Below, one piece after another: positions 18,187 through 18,485 of a stretch of DNA of 18,485 bases. The stretch comes from Chromatiales bacterium (GTDB taxonomy: Bacteria; Pseudomonadota; Gammaproteobacteria; Chromatiales; Chromatiaceae). A program made the position numbers and the translations under genes. Position 1 is the stretch's first letter. Each line of letters opens with the position of its first letter. The notes beneath the pieces are model-generated. The model was not told the origin of the DNA and searched no databases. It saw nothing but the letters and a program-made list of their open reading frames with translations. Where the stretch lies: NCBI GenBank assembly GCA_024762485.1, contig JANTHH010000023.1, positions 1-18,485 on the forward strand, in the 5' to 3' direction.

Positions 18187-18485
18187 GCCTCCACGCCCAG
18201 GGTCTGCAGCAGGCGCTCGGCAGCCTGCTGTTCAGCGCCACGACGGCTGCCGCCCCTGCCCGTGGCGCTGGCATCGACATCAGGCAGCGTGCAGGTCACC
18301 GTGAAGGTCTGGGCGTGCTGCTGGCCGCTGATTTTCTCCACCACGTAGACCGGCAATGGCTTGCCCTGGGACTGCAGCCATTCCTGCAGGCGGGTCTTCG
18401 GATCCTTTCGTTTCGCCGCCTCCGGAAGCTGAGACAAGCGGTCGCCGTAGAGCCGGTCGATCAGCGCTATCGCTGCCGCCATGCC
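18183..18485 (-). CDS. rnc: Ribonuclease III, C-terminal part (truncated by the window edge)
   Basis: Only the last 100 residues are inside the window; the gene continues past 18485 and its catalytic domain is not visible. What can be read is the end of the catalytic domain (AAAIALIDRLYGDRL) and the double-stranded RNA-binding domain: KDPKTRLQEWLQSQGKPLPVY, FTVTCTLPDV and the Gly-Ser-Arg-Arg / AEQQAAERLL helix that grips dsRNA. RNase III processes the 30S rRNA precursor and other duplex RNAs. The internal ATG near the edge is not a start. The stop overlaps the era start by 4 nt. Confidence 0.95.
   Translation of the reverse strand, partial: GMAAAIALIDRLYGDRLSQLPEAAKRKDPKTRLQEWLQSQGKPLPVYVVEKISGQQHAQTFTVTCTLPDVDASATGRGGSRRGAEQQAAERLLQTLGVEA

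Overview
The window is GC-rich and densely coded, with no intergenic stretch longer than about 120 bases. It holds 17 protein-coding genes, one of them cut by the right edge. I saw no tRNA, rRNA, insertion sequence, prophage gene or CRISPR array. Gene content and order (rnc-era-recO-pdxJ; barA/gacS close to cysM and rlmD; nagZ-hpt-MTA/MTI phosphorylase) point to a gammaproteobacterium outside the enterics, perhaps Chromatiales-like or related to the pseudomonads. No rRNA is present, so this placement is an inference from synteny and protein style.

Layout from left to right. (1) 12-2370, minus strand: nagZ-hpt-mtnP, a cell-wall recycling hydrolase followed by two purine-salvage enzymes that catalyse consecutive steps. 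(2) 2490-2891, plus strand: a small exported FliL-family protein, far from any flagellar gene. (3) 2879-9992, minus strand: an eight-gene run, cysM, a PolB-type exonuclease relative, rlmD, a CYTH protein, a dipeptide-type binding lipoprotein, a YkuD-fold protein without a signal peptide, and two peptide ABC permeases. Genes abut or overlap by 1-4 nt at most junctions, so they are probably co-transcribed and translationally coupled. (4) 10078-15833, plus strand: a TonB-dependent receptor, an ABC_sub_bind periplasmic protein and a BarA/GacS-type hybrid histidine kinase, transcribed divergently from cysM. (5) 15855-18485, minus strand: rnc-era-recO-pdxJ, convergent with the kinase.

Two themes stand out. 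First, nagZ lies near a peptide-uptake set (binding lipoprotein, two permeases, no ATPase) with an apparently cytoplasmic YkuD protein embedded in it. That looks like a module for importing and trimming murein peptides. Second, the BarA-like kinase is encoded behind an outer-membrane receptor and a periplasmic binding protein, inserted between barA and the cysM/rlmD block with which it is commonly syntenic. This suggests a three-compartment ligand-sensing chain feeding a global regulator. A third oddity is the PolB-type exonuclease relative: full length, but apparently lacking all four catalytic acidic residues.
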